Source of the DNA: Urechis unicinctus
Lineage: Eukaryota > Annelida > Polychaeta > Xenopneusta > Urechidae
Assembly (NCBI GenBank): GCA_034190875.2
Contig: CM067350.1
Coordinates: forward strand, 19,125,148 to 19,189,147
Length of the DNA stretch: 64,000 bases
Direction: 5' to 3'
Every line of letters starts with the position of its first letter. The first letter of the stretch is position 1. Positions 22,501 to 38,100 of this stretch are shown here, one piece after another. The notes beneath the pieces were generated by a model, which worked only from the letters and a program-made list of their open reading frames with translations, did not search any database and was not told the origin of the DNA. A program made the position numbers and the translations under genes.

Positions 22501-25500
22501 ATACTTCTTTTAGAACGTTTCGTTGGTGCGTGTTTTACCTAAAATCCTGTAAATTACATATGGCGTCCAGTAATGCTTTGGAAGTTGCAGGTTTTGTATG
22601 AATAACCAACGATGTCAGTCATCTGACATTGGCGTGCATTACTTTCTTGGATAGTTCATTCCATATATTGATTAAGTATGCTAAGATACATTGAGACATT
22701 TCAAGGTAAGTTTGATGGCGGCCATTGGTCACCCTATCATCGCACACATAGTGAAGCCGCACATGGGATGAACATGGTTTCGTTTAATAATGAAATGCAA
22801 ATTTGATAGTGTGCTAGCACAGCTGATAAGATAGAATATAACACGTTGAGAGATTTACTGACAAGAACGGCAGTTTGCAAACATTCATTACTTGGTAGAC
22901 TCACTTCTCTAAGCAAAGAAATTATATGAGTAGCTGTCAATACACCTGGAACGAAATACAGCAGGTATGCCTCTTTTGATATGGTGGCATGAATAGGTAG
23001 CTTTGGGCGTGCATCACTGACGTTTTCTTGCTGAGCATATTGATTGAAAAGTCTTACATTCATGTTCAATGTCATTACAGAAATTGTTACAGGACATGTG
23101 ATGGTGATTGTACAGGGTATTGTAACCATGATTTTATTAAAGGAGACAAAGTTGACTGCGACATACTAGCCTTTTGATGATCATAGCAGGAAAATGCCGA
23201 CATCCCATAAACACGAATGCTTTTTATGCTGTTAGGAAACGGATTACGAGTTATTTCCCGTCCACAAGAGGGAGAAAATTACTCATCGAAGCCCATCAAT
23301 TGCTACATGCGTGGTTGAGCTGTTTGCAGTTGCAAGTTCAAAGTAAACTATACACTACTTATCTTACTGAAGATATATGAATACCACATAAGTGAAGAAA
23401 AAACGGTTGCTTGAAATATAATGAGCACCTTGGTTGACATCTACAACGTAAATCTGTGTTCAATATATATTTTCGTCCACCCAATAGAGTGGTTTATTAA
23501 TAATGAATTCAAACAAAATACCTTTTCGAAATAAAGCTGTCTTCCATGATTTCATAACTTGGGATATCTAGGTACGGGTAACTTATTGATTTTTGTCGCA
23601 CATATAAATCTTCAAATTAAAGATCATACTTTGGTCAAAAATAATTTCAAGTGAACATTGCACACGAAATTTAACATCATCTTAATAATTATGTTGTATC
23701 CAATGCCCGAAACTCACCATAGCCTTTGATCTATTTATAACCCATCCTAACCTTGGTGAAAGTACACCAGACCAAATCAACACACAATATAGGCAATGAG
23801 ATAAAGACCAGATGTCGTCAATTGATATTGCACATTGGTATCCACCTGTAATAAATATGCTTAGTAGCATATGATCATATAAGCTTATCACCAAGGAGGG
23901 TATGTGCTATCATTTTCGGGTTAAAGTTAAACTTTTGCAGCGTTGGCATTTAGTTTATTCATCTAAGCGCTCAACGGAGAACATGAAATGGGGCGAAAAC
24001 TTGAACATTAGATGTCGTCATATCCAATCCGACCCAACGCTGGCCAACAACTTTGGGTTAGTACAGTTCATAAAATAAGATAAAGGCTATTATACGAATT
24101 ACACTCCTCAGTTGACATCCTCGATGTTTTTTCCCCAAGTAGTCAAAACCACCATGTCATCATATTGATCTCGATTCCTTCCACCAGTAACTATTCAGTA
24201 GGCGTTCACGTTTCCTCTTACCATATCGAATCATTCCTTTTTCTTGGCAACGCTTCACAAATTTGCGTTCCCACAATTTAAGATTAGGCACCATCAAAAG
24301 CATTTATTTAAATAGGCTGCTGGCAGACCATGTTTGTTTGATTTTGTGAAGACATTGAATGAACCATGCATCATCATGTCTACTGAAATTTTTGTTCTTC
24401 AACCTAATTTGCTTAACGTTATAAATGCAACCTATTGAATGATCTTAGCAAGGGATGTTGGCGTAAAGAGGCGCACAATGGTTAAGTTCGGGTAAACAGC
24501 ATATGAATAATAGCGACAATAATTGAGTGTATACCTGTTTATTCGTCCAAATATGCAATACATCGCTTTGTGTCTATTCATGTAATGTGGCCACATCAAT
24601 CATTTCCTCGTCTCATTCAAGATCATGGTAGCGATATGGTTTGGAGTTGGGAGGTTGACGTAATGCACGATACCCCGTGTCATCCAGTTACGCTATCAAC
24701 ACGACGTCCATGATCCGATGACATTTACGTTTTGTTTCTTTACAATAGTCTTTACTCGATTTTAACTGGTCGCATCGGTCACACATTAAGCTTGATGATG
24801 AATGTGACAAGTTTGTAGGGCAGCTGATGAAAGTTGGTTGCTCCATGGCTAATATGCTCAACAATGACGTCAATCGTCACATGACCTGCTACTACAATCA
24901 AACGCAACGCTGTTCCGAAACGGGGCGGGTCGTTTTATGGGCTTGGCGATTGCTCTTGGAGTTCGCTTCCAGATATGAACACGCGACGTTTGGTAGCTTT
25001 CTTGAGCGAGAGCCTCGCAATAATCACCTGAGACAACCAGTGCCCGTTTTGAAAACTTGTTTCTTGATGATGGGCAATGCTTTCTGGGGGTATGTCATGG
25101 ACCGTCTTGCCAGACGCCAAAAGATGCTAGGCAACCCATACCCGCGTTGTACGTGAGATCCGACAAAGACGTGCATCCCATCTCAGACTTTATTGACCTG
25201 ATAAGAAGTGTAGGTAACCATCAAATTAAGCTTTCTGCAGTTTACGAAAGCGTTGCATTATTGTCACTTTTCCACGAATCGATTCGGATGGGGACAATAT
25301 CTGAATAGCAATGGAATAATATATGATTTTCTCGTAGGCTTGACTTTCCTATCCCCTATGTAAAATCGATAGACTTGGGTAACTGAGTGATGTAATGATC
25401 TAATGCATTGTCTTTATGATTGTCAGCGATATATTGCTCGGTAACTTAGAAAACTGTCATGTCAATGTCACTACGGCTTTTAATGTAGGATTGGGCAACA

Positions 25501-25970
25501 TGCAACCAGACTGCTGCAGAGTAAAGCCGTCCACAACTTACTGTCCCGTTGTGTGTGGACAAATAGTAAATACTAAATGCAATGGCCGTGTACAGGATGA
25601 GGGGATGGCTTGACCAAAGACCTGATGAATGTCGTTACCACTATGGATCAGTTTTTATAGACGTCCAACTGATCAACAGAAATGTTGAAACTGTGACCCC
25701 AGCATTTAATAAATATATTGCGTACACCGTTTTCGCTTTCATTCTTTGGTACTTAGATATTATTCATTGAGACTGGTGGTTTAATGGTGTTTGTTTTTCC
25801 TCAATAGGTGTTTGCATGAGATACACGACGTTACGTGGTGATTACCTTTGGTAAACAGATGAGTGACGCAATCATCCATTTCGTGCATTCGATCGTCGAT
25901 GACCAACAAGGTGGATTGACCAACACTCTCAATATCGAATGACAAGCCCTTTACAGGGATAGAAATAAGC
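19541..25970. other. Long non-coding stretch, nothing recognised
   Basis: AT-rich DNA of about 6.4 kb. The longest open frames (130 codons on the minus strand at 22737-23129; 123 codons at 20222-20593; 109 codons at 24827-25156) have no domain-like pattern or splice context I recognise. 19600-19830 is richer in CpG than its surroundings (it contains cggccggaagttatggc), which could be an old promoter, but no gene follows. Confidence 0.45.
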
Positions 25971-25974
25971 TCTG

Positions 25975-26429
25975 TTGATTCAGGGGTCAGTCGGACCCCT
26001 GGGTTTCAACATTTATAAGGGCCACCAGACAAAGTTAAGAGCCACTTTGTTAACGATATTAAGGATCGAAAACCCTACAATCTACGTTGTCTTCACATGT
26101 TTAGACTTGTGGCTTCCAAAGCTTGTGTTTGGCAGGACAGCTCGTTTACCAGTTGACTCAGAGAGGCTAAAATGAAATCAACTTGGGACAAGAATGCTAG
26201 AGCAGACCGCATCACTGTTGGCATGGTAGTGTATTTGCACTGCCCGGATCTGTCTACTTCAGGCAGCGTCAGTCAGAAGTTTGCTCAAATGTTCAAAGGA
26301 CCCTATGTTGTGACAGAAGTCAGAGAACATACTGCTAAACTAAAGGACTTAAGCACTGGTAACTTTGTTCCAGGCATGATTGCTTTTTACCGACTGAAAG
26401 TTGTTAAGCAACGGCCTTTTCTCCCATAA
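25975..26429 (+). pseudogene. Integrase C-terminus of a second Gypsy-like element
   Basis: A frame ending at 26175 reads LWLPKLVFGRTARLPVD, which resembles the end of the integrase core (xxFGRxPRLPVD). The next frame, from 26172, reads KNARADRITVGMVVYLHCPD, then MFKGPYVVTEV and FYRLKVVKQR. That is the C-terminal SH3-like block in which a GPYVV strand and a final RLK motif are usual in Gypsy Pol. A one-base shift separates them. It is on the opposite strand from the 5.8-11.9 kb element and differs in sequence, so it is a separate relic. Confidence 0.68.
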
Positions 26430-27984
26430 CTGTGTTAAGTGCAATCTGTTGAGCCGACTTAACTTGGACATGGATTCTTTTTAAGACATTGCTAATTAAT
26501 TCCTCGTCAACAACTTTTGGGATTTTACTGAATATATAATCGTTTTTTCTCTACAGCTATCATTTTGATTGAGTCATACTGTAGTAGGTTTACTTGTTAT
26601 CAAGCAACATTTTCAGAGACAGCCGCCCGTTACACTCGCGTGTGTTGCAGGTAGTGGCTCGATACAGTATTGCATTAGGCATGGCGATTATAGGTCACCA
26701 TCAGGGACTCTACGTCTGCATCACAAGCACTTTTAACTACCAGATAACTGCACAGTGCGTTTATAATTGTCGGGTCCTGTGGTTGATTTTCTCAGCTACA
26801 AGTCAGTTCAGAAGTGTCTTCCTGGTCACTACTGATCACCATGTTCCATGTTTGTCCGGCCCAAAGTCTTAACTGCATTCTTCCCCTTAACACTCGACGT
26901 TGACCACACCGATCTGACCACTTATGATGTACTTTTTCTTTCTTTTTTCAGAACACAACAATACTTTGTGCGACCGAAATAGATTTGTGTATAAGCTAGT
27001 TTATTTTGTACCATAGGCTGTTTGTTGTATATATGTAAATACCTCTAGCATTTGGTGTCAAGTCAGGTTAATATCAATGTGGATAGATGTAACTTCTAAG
27101 AGTATTCTGGGTGTAGCATGAAGCGTCGGCTTGGCAAGTAAGGTCGTTTTACAAGCAAGAGGTCAACGCGACAGTGCTATTTACACAGAGGGACTCCAGG
27201 ACACCTACAGCCTTATTTGTTCTCCAGAGCAAAGGTGACCACTTGGAAGACATCTTTCAACGTCTATTAAGAGGAAGAGCCTTAACGCTGCAAGTCAGAA
27301 GTTCTATAGTGTCAGGTGGGAAGAGACAACTTCCTCATTTACCAGTGTGCCAACGAGCACGAGAGTCGGCCTTAAGCCATTGGTTAAACCTACCTCCCCC
27401 TCCTGTCAAAACAGGAGTTAGGGTTAGGTAGCCTGCTCCTGGCATGTTAAAAACAAAACCCAAATTCTCTTCATTATTTCAATTTAGTCATCGTGTACAA
27501 AATATTAACATCTTTTGGCCATTTTGTTGTTTGTAATCCTGACACAGGTCATTTTTCTGTCTAAAATTGAAATCTTCTATAAGTCGCATCTCATCTCATT
27601 TTTATACACAAGCTTTAATTCCCATTGTAAATTATGTAATTATTTTCATTTTTGTGGAAGCCACCCCTTCCAAAATAATAGATCATGTACATATTTCATT
27701 CAAGGGAGAGAATCCCCACCATCTCTAATTAAACTCTTTATCACCTGCCTGTAATTGGCTCGTTTGCTACAACCAATAACAAACGACGACAATGTGGGCT
27801 CCCTCTAAAAGCTGCCATACCAAATCAGTCCAGGCCAGGACTTCAACTAAAAAACATCTCTAAGACATCTCTTCCCAATACTTTTGGATCTCAAAATTAC
27901 TTGATATTTTAACCAATAAAATATTATATTCCGGCCTTATCTCTGTGTTCGAGTTTAACTAAAAGAAATCTTCAACACCACACA
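26430..27984. other. Non-coding stretch, nothing certain
   Basis: This follows the integrase tail and could include its 3' untranslated region and LTR, but I find no TG...CA pair with a poly(A) signal. The last 30 bases (acaccacacacgacacagctgac) lead into the minisatellite. Confidence 0.4.
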
Positions 27985-29680
27985 CGACACAGCTGACATT
28001 GATGTCAGCGTAGCGCATTCTTTATACCGCTGACAAAGATGTCAGAGTTGCGAACTATATATACAGCAGATTATGATGTCAGTATGGCGATATATCTATA
28101 CAACTGACTATGATGTCATGGTGGCGCACTCTATACATAGCTGACTATGACGTCAGTGTTGCGATCTCAATACATAGCTTACTATGATGTCAGTGTAGCG
28201 CAGTCTTTGCACAGCTGACTATGACTTCAGTGTAGCAAACTTTATATAAATATAACGGACTATGAAGTCAGTGTGGCGAACTGAATATGATGTCGGCGTA
28301 GCTCACTACATATATTCAGCTGACTATGATGTCAGTGTAGCGAACTCTATATACATCTGACTATGATGTCCGTGTAGTGAACTCTACATAGAGCTGACTA
28401 TGATATCAGCGTAGCCCAGTCTTAACACACATGACTATCGTGTCGGTGTAGCGCACCCATGCACAGCTAACTATGATCTAAGCGTAGCGAAATCTTCATA
28501 CAGCTGACAATTATGTCAATGTAGTGCACTCTATACACAGCTGACAATGATGTCAGTGTAGTGAACTCTATACATAACTGACAATGATGTCTGTGTAGCG
28601 AACTCTGTATACAGCTGACTATGATTTCAGCGTAGCTCAGTCTTTACTAACTGAATAAGATGTCAGTGTGGCGATCTCTATAAACAACTGAAAATAATGT
28701 CATTTTTGCGCCCTCTATACACAGTTGGCTATGATGTCAAAGTAGCGCACTCTATATACAGCTGACTATGAAGTCAGTATATTAACGTCTATATACAGCA
28801 GACTATGATGTCAGTGTAGCGCAGTATTTGCATAGCTGACTATGATGTCAATATAGCGAAATCCACATTCAGCTGACTTTGATGACAGCGTACTTCAGTC
28901 ATTACTCAGCTGGCCATGGTGTCAGCATAGCGAAATCGTAATACAGCTGACTATGATGACAGCGTAGCGCAGTCTTTACACAGTTGGGTATGATGTGAAT
29001 GTTGCACGCTATTCATACAGCTCACTATGATGTCGGTCTAGCGAACTCTTTTAGCTGCTGACTATGATGTCAGTGTAGCGCACTCTATTCACAGCTGACT
29101 ATGATGTCAGTGTAGCTAACTCTATATATAACTGACTATGATGTCAGCGTAACACACTATATATACTGCTGACTATGATGTCAATGTAGCGCACAATTAA
29201 TACAGCTGACTATAATGTCAGTGTAGTTATCTCTTTATACAGCTGACCACGATGTCATTGCAGGAACTCTATATACAGCTGACTATTATGTTAGCCTTGT
29301 GCAGTCTTTACAGATATGACTACGATGTCAGTGTAGCGCACTCTATATACAGCTGACCATGATGTCAGTGTTATGTAGTCTTTACACAGATGACAATGAT
29401 GTCAGTGCGGCATACAATAAATTCAGCTGACCATTATTTCAGTGTAGCAATCTCTATATACAATTGACAATGATATCAGTGCAGCGAACTCATTAAGCAG
29501 CTGACAATAATATTGCGCACTCTGATCACAGCTGACTACGATATCAGTGTAGCTCAGTCTTTACACAGCTGACTATGATGTCAGTATAGCGCACTCTGTA
29601 TACAGCAGACTATGATGTCAGTGCAGCGCACTCTATATACAGCTGACTATGATATCAGTGTAGCTCAGTCTTTGCACAGC

Positions 29681-32600
29681 TGACTATGACTTCAGTGTTG
29701 CAAACTCTATATATATAACGCACTATGAAGTCAGTGTGGCGAACTTTTCATACAGCCGAATATGACGTCGGCGTTGCTCACTACATATATTCAGCTGACT
29801 ATGAAGTTAGTGTAGAGAACTCTTCATACTGCTGACTATGATGTCAATGCAACGAACTCTATATGCAGCCGACAATGATATCAATGTAGCAAACTCATTA
29901 TACAGCTGACTATGATGTCAGTGAAGCGCACTGTATTCACAGATGACTATGATGTCGGTGTAGCGAACTCTAGATACAGCTGACTATGATGTCAGTTTTA
30001 CAAACTCTGTATACTATTATGTCAGTGTAGCGCACAATAAATACAGTTGACAATGATGGCAGTGTATCGCAGTCTTTCCACAGCTGACTATGATGTCAGC
30101 GTGGCGAAATCTTCATACAGCTGTCTATGATGTCTTTCTAGCAAACTCCATATACAGCTGACTATGATGTCACTGTAGCACACTCTATAGAGAGCTGACT
30201 ATGATGTCAGCGTAGCGAACTCTATATATAACAGACTATGATGTCAGTGGAAAGATCTCTATACACAGCTGACAATGATATCAGTGTAGCGCAGTTTTTG
30301 CACAGCTGAATATGATGTCAGAGTAGCGAACTCCATATACAGCTGACTATGATGACAGCTAGTGCAGTCTTTACCCAGCTCACTATGATGTCAGTGTTGC
30401 GCACACTTTGAACACCTGGCTATGATGTCAATGCAACGAACTCTATATGCAGCCGACAATGATGTCAAAGTAGGGAACTCTAGATACAGCTGACTATGAT
30501 GTCAGTGAAGCGCGCTGTATTCACAGCTGAATATGATGTCAGTGTAGCAAACTCTAGATACAGCTGAGCTGACTACAGTTTTACAAAACTCTGTATACTA
30601 TGATGTCAGTGTGTAGCGCACACTATATATACAGCTTGACTATGATGTCATGTAGCGCACAATGTCATTATACAGTGACTATGATGTCAGTGTAGTTACT
30701 CTTTATACAGCTGACCATGATGTCATTGCAGGAACTCTATATACAGCTGACTATGATGTCAGCCTTGTCAAAGTCTGACCATACAGATATGACTACAGAT
30801 GACTATGATGTCAGTGTAGCGCACTCTATATACAGCTGACCATGATGTCAGTGTTATGTAGTCTTTACACAGATGACAATGATGTCAGTGCGGCATACAA
30901 TAAATTCAGTCTGACCATTATTTCAGTGTAGCAATCTCTATATACAGCTGACAATGATGTCAGTGTAGCGAACTCACTATGAAGCAGCTGACAATGACTA
31001 TGATTGCGCACTCTATCACAGCTGACTACGATATCAGTGTAGCAGTCTTTCAGTCTTTACACAGCTGACTATGATGTCAGTATAGCGAACTCTGTATACA
31101 GCAGACTATGATGTCAGTGCAGCGCACTCTATATACAGCTGACTATGATATCAGTGTAGCTCAGTCTTTGCACAGCTGACTATGACTTCAGTGTTGCAAA
31201 CTCTATATATATAACGCACTATGAAGTCAGTGTGGCGAACTTTTCATACAGCCGAATATGACGTCGGCGTTGCTCACTACATATATTCAGCTGACTATGA
31301 AGTTAGTGTAGAGAACTCTTCATACTGCTGACTATGATGTCAATGCAACGAACTCTATATGCAGCCGACAATGATATCAATGTAGCAAACTCATTATACA
31401 GCTGACTATGATGTCAGTGAAGCGCACTGTATTCACAGATGACTATGATGTCGGTGTAGCGAACTCTAGATACAGCTGACTATGATGTCAGTTTTACAAA
31501 CTCTGTATACTATTATGTCAGTGTAGCGCACAATAAATACAGTTGACAATGATGGCAGTGTATCGCAGTCTTTCCACAGCTGACTATGATGTCAGCGTGG
31601 CGAAATCTTCATACAGCTGTCTATGATGTCTTTCTAGCAAACTCCATATACAGCTGACTATGATGTCACTGTAGCACACTCTATAGAGAGCTGACTATGA
31701 TGTCAGCGTAGCGAACTCTATATATAACAGACTATGATGTCAGTGGAAAGATCTCTATACACAGCTGACAATGATATCAGTTGTAGCGCAGTTTTTGCAC
31801 AGCTGAATATGATGTCAGAGTAGCGAACTCCATATACAGCTGACTATGATGACAGCGTAGTGCAGTCTTTACCCAGCTCACTATGATGTCAGTGTTGCGC
31901 ACACTTTGAACACCTGGCTATGATGTCAATGCAACGAACTCTATATGCAGCCGACAATGATGTCAAAGTAGGGAACTCTAGATACAGCTGACTATGATGT
32001 CAGTGAAGCGCGCTGTATTCACAGCTGAATATGATGTCAGTGTAGCAAACTCTAGATACAGCTGACTATGATGACAGTTTTACAAACTCTGTATACTATG
32101 ATGTCAGTGTAGCGCACAATAAATACGGCAGACTATGATGTCAGTGCAGTGCTGTCTTTACACCACTGACTATGATGTCATTATAGCGAAGTCTATACAC
32201 ATCCGACTATGATGATTACATAGTGCAGTCTTTACACAGCTGAATATGATGTCAATGTAGCTCACTCTTTGCACACCTGGCTATGATTTCAGTCTTGCGA
32301 AATCGTCAAACTGCTGACCATGCTGTCGGTCTAGCGAACTCTATATACAGCTGACTATGATGTCAGTGTAGCGAACTCTAGATGCAGCTGACTATGATGT
32401 CTGTTTTGCAAACTCTGTATACTATGATGTCAGTGTAGCGCACAATAAATACAGTTGACGATGATGGCAGTGTATCGCAGTCTTTGCACAGCTGACTATG
32501 ATGTCAGCGTAGCGAAGTCTTCCTACAGCTGTCTATGATGTCATTCTAGCAAACTCTATATACAGCTGACTATGATGTCACTGTAGCACACTCTATAGAG

Positions 32601-34325
32601 AGATGACTATGATGTCAGCGTAGCGAACTCTATGTATAACTGACTATGATGTCAGGGGAGCGATCTCTATACACAGCTGACAATGATGTCAGTGTAGCGC
32701 AGTCTTTGCACAGCTGACTTTTATGTCAGTGTAGCGCAGTCTTTGCTCATCTGACTACGATGTAAGTGTAGCGAACTCTGTATACAGTTGACTATGATGT
32801 CAGCGTAGGGCTGTCTTTACACAGCTGACCATGATATCAGTGTAGCACAGTCTTTGCACAGCTGACTATGACTTCAGTGTTGCAAACTCTATATATATAA
32901 CGCACTATGAAGTCAGTGTGGCGAACTTTTCATACAGCCGAATATGACGTCGGCGTTGCTCACTACATATATTCAGCTGACTATGAAGTTAGTGTAGAGA
33001 ACTCTTCATACTGCTGACTATGATGTCAATGCAACGAACTCTATATGCAGCCGACAATGATATCAATGTAGCAAACTCATTATACAGCTGACTATGATGT
33101 CAGTGAAGCGCACTGTATTCACAGATGACTATGATGTCGGTGTAGCGAACTCTAGATACAGCTGACTATGATGTCAGTTTTACAAACTCTGTATACTATT
33201 ATGTCAGTGTAGCGCACAATAAATACAGTTGACAATGATGGCAGTGTATCGCAGTCTTTCCACAGCTGACTATGATGTCAGCGTGGCGAAATCTTCATAC
33301 AGCTGTCTATGATGTCTTTCTAGCAAACTCCATATACAGCTGACTATGATGTCACTGTAGCACACTCTATAGAGAGCTGACTATGATGTCAGCGTAGCGA
33401 ACTCTATATATAACAGACTATGATGTCAGTGGAAAGATCTCTATACACAGCTGACAATGATATCAGTGTAGCGCAGTTTTTGCACAGCTGAATATGATGT
33501 CAGAGTAGCGAACTCCATATACAGCTGACTATGATGACAGCGTAGTGCAGTCTTTACCCAGCTCACTATGATGTCAGTGTTGCGCACACCTTGAACACCT
33601 GGCTATGATGTCAATGCAACGAACTCTATATGCAGCCGACAATGATGTCAAAGTAGGGAACTCTAGATACAGCTGACTATGATGTCAGTGAAGCGCGCTG
33701 TATTCACAGCTGAATATGATGTCAGTGTAGCAAACTCTAGATACAGCTGACTATGATGACAGTTTTACAAACTCTGTATACTATGATGTCAGTGTAGCGC
33801 ACAATAAATACGGCAGACTATGATGTCAGTGCAGTGCTGTCTTTACACCACTGACTATGATGTCATTATAGCGAAGTCTATACACATCCGACTATGATGA
33901 TTACATAGTGCAGTCTTTACACAGCTGAATATGATGTCAATGTAGCTCACTCTTTGCACACCTGGCTATGATTTCAGTCTTGCGAAATCGTCAAACTGCT
34001 GACCATGCTGTCGGTCTAGCGAACTCTATATACAGCTGACTATGATGTCAGTGTAGCGAACTCTAGATGCAGCTGACTATGATGTCTGTTTTGCAAACTC
34101 TGTATACTATGATGTCAGTGTAGCGCACAATAAATACAGTTGACGATGATGGCAGTGTATCGCAGTCTTTGCACAGCTGACTATGATGTCAGCGTAGCGA
34201 AGTCTTCCTACAGCTGTCTATGATGTCATTCTAGCAAACTCTATATACAGCTGACTATGATGTCACTGTAGCACACTCTATAGAGAGATGACTATGATGT
34301 CAGCGTAGCGAACTCTATATATAAC
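29681..34325. repeat. Higher-order repeat, ~1.50 and 1.69 kb steps
   Basis: The variant block starting tgactatgacttcagtgttg occurs at 29681, 31177 and 32863, spacing 1496 and 1686 bases. The copies from 31177 and 32863 look almost identical for about 1.45 kb, to about 34320, where they diverge. The first copy matches for about 880 bases. Such near-identity against diverged neighbours indicates recent duplication by unequal exchange. Confidence 0.88.
30560..31050. repeat. Irregular copy of the 29.15-29.6 kb block
   Basis: It follows the order of variants at 29160-29620 but with many small insertions and duplicated words (cagctgagctgactac; gcagtctttcagtctttac; tagcgcacaatgtcattatac), unlike the clean copies around it. 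I suspect consensus errors or a breakpoint of rearrangement. Confidence 0.6.
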
Positions 34326-35134
34326 TGACTAAGATGTCAGTTCAGCAATCTCTATACACCGCTTACTATGATGTCAGTGTAGCGCAGTCTTTGCACAGCT
34401 GATTTTTATATTAGTGTAGCGCAGTCTTTGCACAGCTGACTATGATGTCAGTGTAGCGAACTCTTTGCACACCTGGCTATGATGTCATTCTTGCGAAATC
34501 TTTAAACTGCTGTTCATGCTGTCGGTCTAGCGAACTCATTATGCAGCTGACAATGATGTCAGTGAAGCGCACTATACTCACAGATGACTATGATGTCAGT
34601 GTAGCGAACTCTAGATACAGCTGACTATGATATCAGCTTTACAAACTCTATACACTATGATGTCAGTGTAGCGCACAATAAATACAAGTGACAATGATGG
34701 CAGTGTATCGGAGTCTTTGCATAGCTGACTGTGATGTCAGCGTAGCGAAATATTCATACAGCTTTCTATGATGTCATTCTAGCGAACACTATATACAGCT
34801 GACTATGATGTCAGTGTGGCCAACTCCATATACAGCTGACTATGATGTCAGTTTTTTAAACTCTGTATACTATGATGTCAATGAAGCGCACAATAAAAAC
34901 AGTTGACTATGATGTCAGTTTTGCGAATTTAATATACAGCTGACTCTGATGTCAGTGGAGCGATCTCTATGCACAGCTGACTTTGATGTCAGAGTCGCGC
35001 AGTCTTTGCACAGCTGACCATAACTTCAGTGTAGCAAAATCTTTATATATAACTGACTATGAAGTCAGTGTGGCGAACTCTTCATACTGACGAATATGAT
35101 GTCGACGTAGCTCACTGCATATATTCAGCTGACT

Positions 35135-38100
35135 GAAATTTATATACTGCTGACTATGATGTCAAAAAACTGCAAATTATGTCATTTTTGGGCCTTGTAT
35201 AAGCAGCTAACTATAATATGAGTGTAGCGAATTCTCTATACAGCAGACTATGGAGTCAATTTTGGGAACTCTGCATACAGCTGACTGAGATGTCAGTGAA
35301 GCGATCTCAGATGATTTGACTGATTATGATGTCAGCTGACTAGGACTTCAGTGTAGCAAACTCTATATATATATAACGGACTAAGAAGTCAGTGTTGCGA
35401 ACTCTTCATACAGCCGAATAGATGTCGGCGTAGCTCACTACATATATTCTGCTGACTATGATGTAAGTGCAACGAACTCTTCATACTGCTGACTATGAGG
35501 TCCATGCAGCGAACTCTATATGCAGCCGACAATGATGTCGATGTAGTAAACCCTATATAAAGCTGACTATGATGTCAGTTTTGCAAACTCTGTATACGAT
35601 GATGTCAGTGTAGCGCACAATAAATGCAGTTGACAATGATAGCAGTGTATCGCAGTCTTTGCACACTGCTGACTTTGATGTCAGCGTAGCGAAATTTGCA
35701 CACTGCTGACTATTATGTCAGTCTAGCAAACTCTATATACAGCTGACTATGATGTCAGTGTAGCGCACTCTATACAGAGGTGACCATGATTTTAGCGTAG
35801 CGAACTCTATATATAACTGACTATGATGTCAGTGTAGCGAACTATAAACACAGCTGACTATGATGTCATTGTAGCGACGTCTATACACATCTGACCATGA
35901 TGTCAGTGTAGCGCACAATAAATACGGCTGACTATGATTTCAGTGCAGCGCAGTCTTTGCACCGCTGACTAAGATGGCAGGGTAGCGAACTCTAGATACA
36001 GCTGACTATGTTGTCAGTTTTGCAAACTCTGTATACTATGATGTCAGAGTAGCGGACAATAATTACGGCTGACTATGATGTCAGTGCAGCGCAGTCTTTG
36101 CACCGCTGAATATGATGTCATTGTAGCGACGTCAATAGACATCTGACCGTGATGTTGGTGTAGCGCATTCTTTGCACAGCTGACTATGATGTCAGTGTAG
36201 CGAACTTCATGTACAGCTGACTATGATGACATCGTAGTGGAGTCTTTACACAGCTTACTATGATGTCAGTGTAGCGCACTCTTTGCACACCTGGCTATAA
36301 TGTCAGATTAGCAAAATCATCGAAATGCTGACCATGCTATCGGTCTAGTAAACTCATTATACAGCTGACTATGATGTCAGCGAAGCGCACTGGTTTCACT
36401 GCTGACTATGATGTCAGTGTAGCGAACTCTAGATACAGCTGACTACGATGTCAGTTTTGCAAATTCTGTACACTATGATGTCAATGTAGCGCACAATAAA
36501 TACAGTTGAAGATGATGGCAGTGTATCAGTCTTTGCACAGCTGACTATGATGTCAGCGTAGCGAAATCTTCATACAGCTGACTATGATGTCAGTCTAGCA
36601 AACTCTATATACAGCTGACTATGATGTCAGTGTAGCGCAGTCTTTGCACAACTGAATATTAAGTTAGTTTAGCGCAGTCTTTACACATCTGACTATTATG
36701 TCAGTGTAGCTCAGTCTTTGCTCAGCTGACTATTATGTAAGTGTAGCGCAGTCTTTGCACAGCTGATCCTGATTTCAGTGTAGCGCAGTCTTTGCACAGC
36801 TGACCATGACTTCAGTGTAGCAAAATCTATATATATAGCGGACTATGAAGTCAGTGTAGCGAACTCTTCATACTTCCAAATATGATGTCGGCGTAGCCCA
36901 CTACATATATTCAGCTGACTGAAATTTATATACAGCTGACTATAATGTCAAAAAACTGCAAATTATGTCATTTTTGGGCCTTGTATAAGCAGCTTACTAT
37001 AATATGAGTGTAGCGAATTCTCTATACAGCAGACTATGGAGTCAATTTTGGGAACTCTTCATACAGTTGACTAAGATGTCAGTGAAACGATCTCAGATGA
37101 TTTGACTGACTATGATGTCAGCTGACTAGGACTTCAGTGTAGCAAACTCTATATGTACATAAAGGACTATGAAGTCAGTGTTGCGAACTCTTCATACAGT
37201 CGAATAGATGTCGGCGTAGCTCACTACATATATTCTGCTGACTATGATGTCAGTGCAGCGAACTCTTCATACTGCTGACTATGAGGTCCATGCAGCGAAC
37301 TCTATATGCAGCCGACAATGATGTCAATGTAGTAAACCCTATGTAAAGCTGACTATGATGTCAGTTTTGCAAACTCTGTATACTATGTATTCAGTGTAGC
37401 GCACAATAAATGCAGTTGGCAATGATAGCAGTGTATCGCAGTCTTTGCACAGCTGACTTTGATGTCAACGTAGCGAAATTTGCACACTGCTGACTATTAT
37501 GTCAGTCTAGCAAACTCTATATACAGCTGACTATGATGTCAGTGTAGCGCACTCTGTACAGAGCTGACTATGATTTTAGCGTAGCGAACTCTATATATAA
37601 CTGACTATGATGTAAGTGTAGCGAACTATAAACACAGCTGACAATAATGTCATTGTAGCGACGTCTATACACATCTGACCATGATGTTACTGTAGCGCAG
37701 TCTTTGCACAGTTGACTATGATGTCAGTGTAGCGAACTCCATATACTGCTGACTATGATGACAGCGTAGTGCAGTCTTTACACAGCTGACTATAATGTCA
37801 GTGTAGCGCACTCTTTGAACGCCTGGCTAAGATGTCAGTCTTGCGAAATCTTCAAACTGCTGACCATGCTGTCGATCTAGCGAAGTCGTTTTACAGCTGA
37901 CTATGATGTCAATGAAGCGCTTTGTATTCACAGCTGACTAAGATGTCATTGTTGCAAACTCTAGATACAGCTGTCTATGATGTCAGTCTAGCCCACTTTA
38001 TATACAGCTGACTATGATGTCAGTATAGCGAACTCTAGATACAGCTGACTATGATGCTAGTTTTGCAAACTCTGTATTCTATGATGTCAATGTAGCGCAC

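Noticed and set aside
22737-23129. 130-codon minus-strand frame as a gene
   Set aside because: No recognisable domain, codon pattern or splice signals; frames of this length occur by chance in several kilobases of such DNA.
24827-25308. Overlapping plus-strand frames near 25 kb as a two-exon gene
   Set aside because: Neither frame shows a family motif, and no convincing donor/acceptor pair links them.
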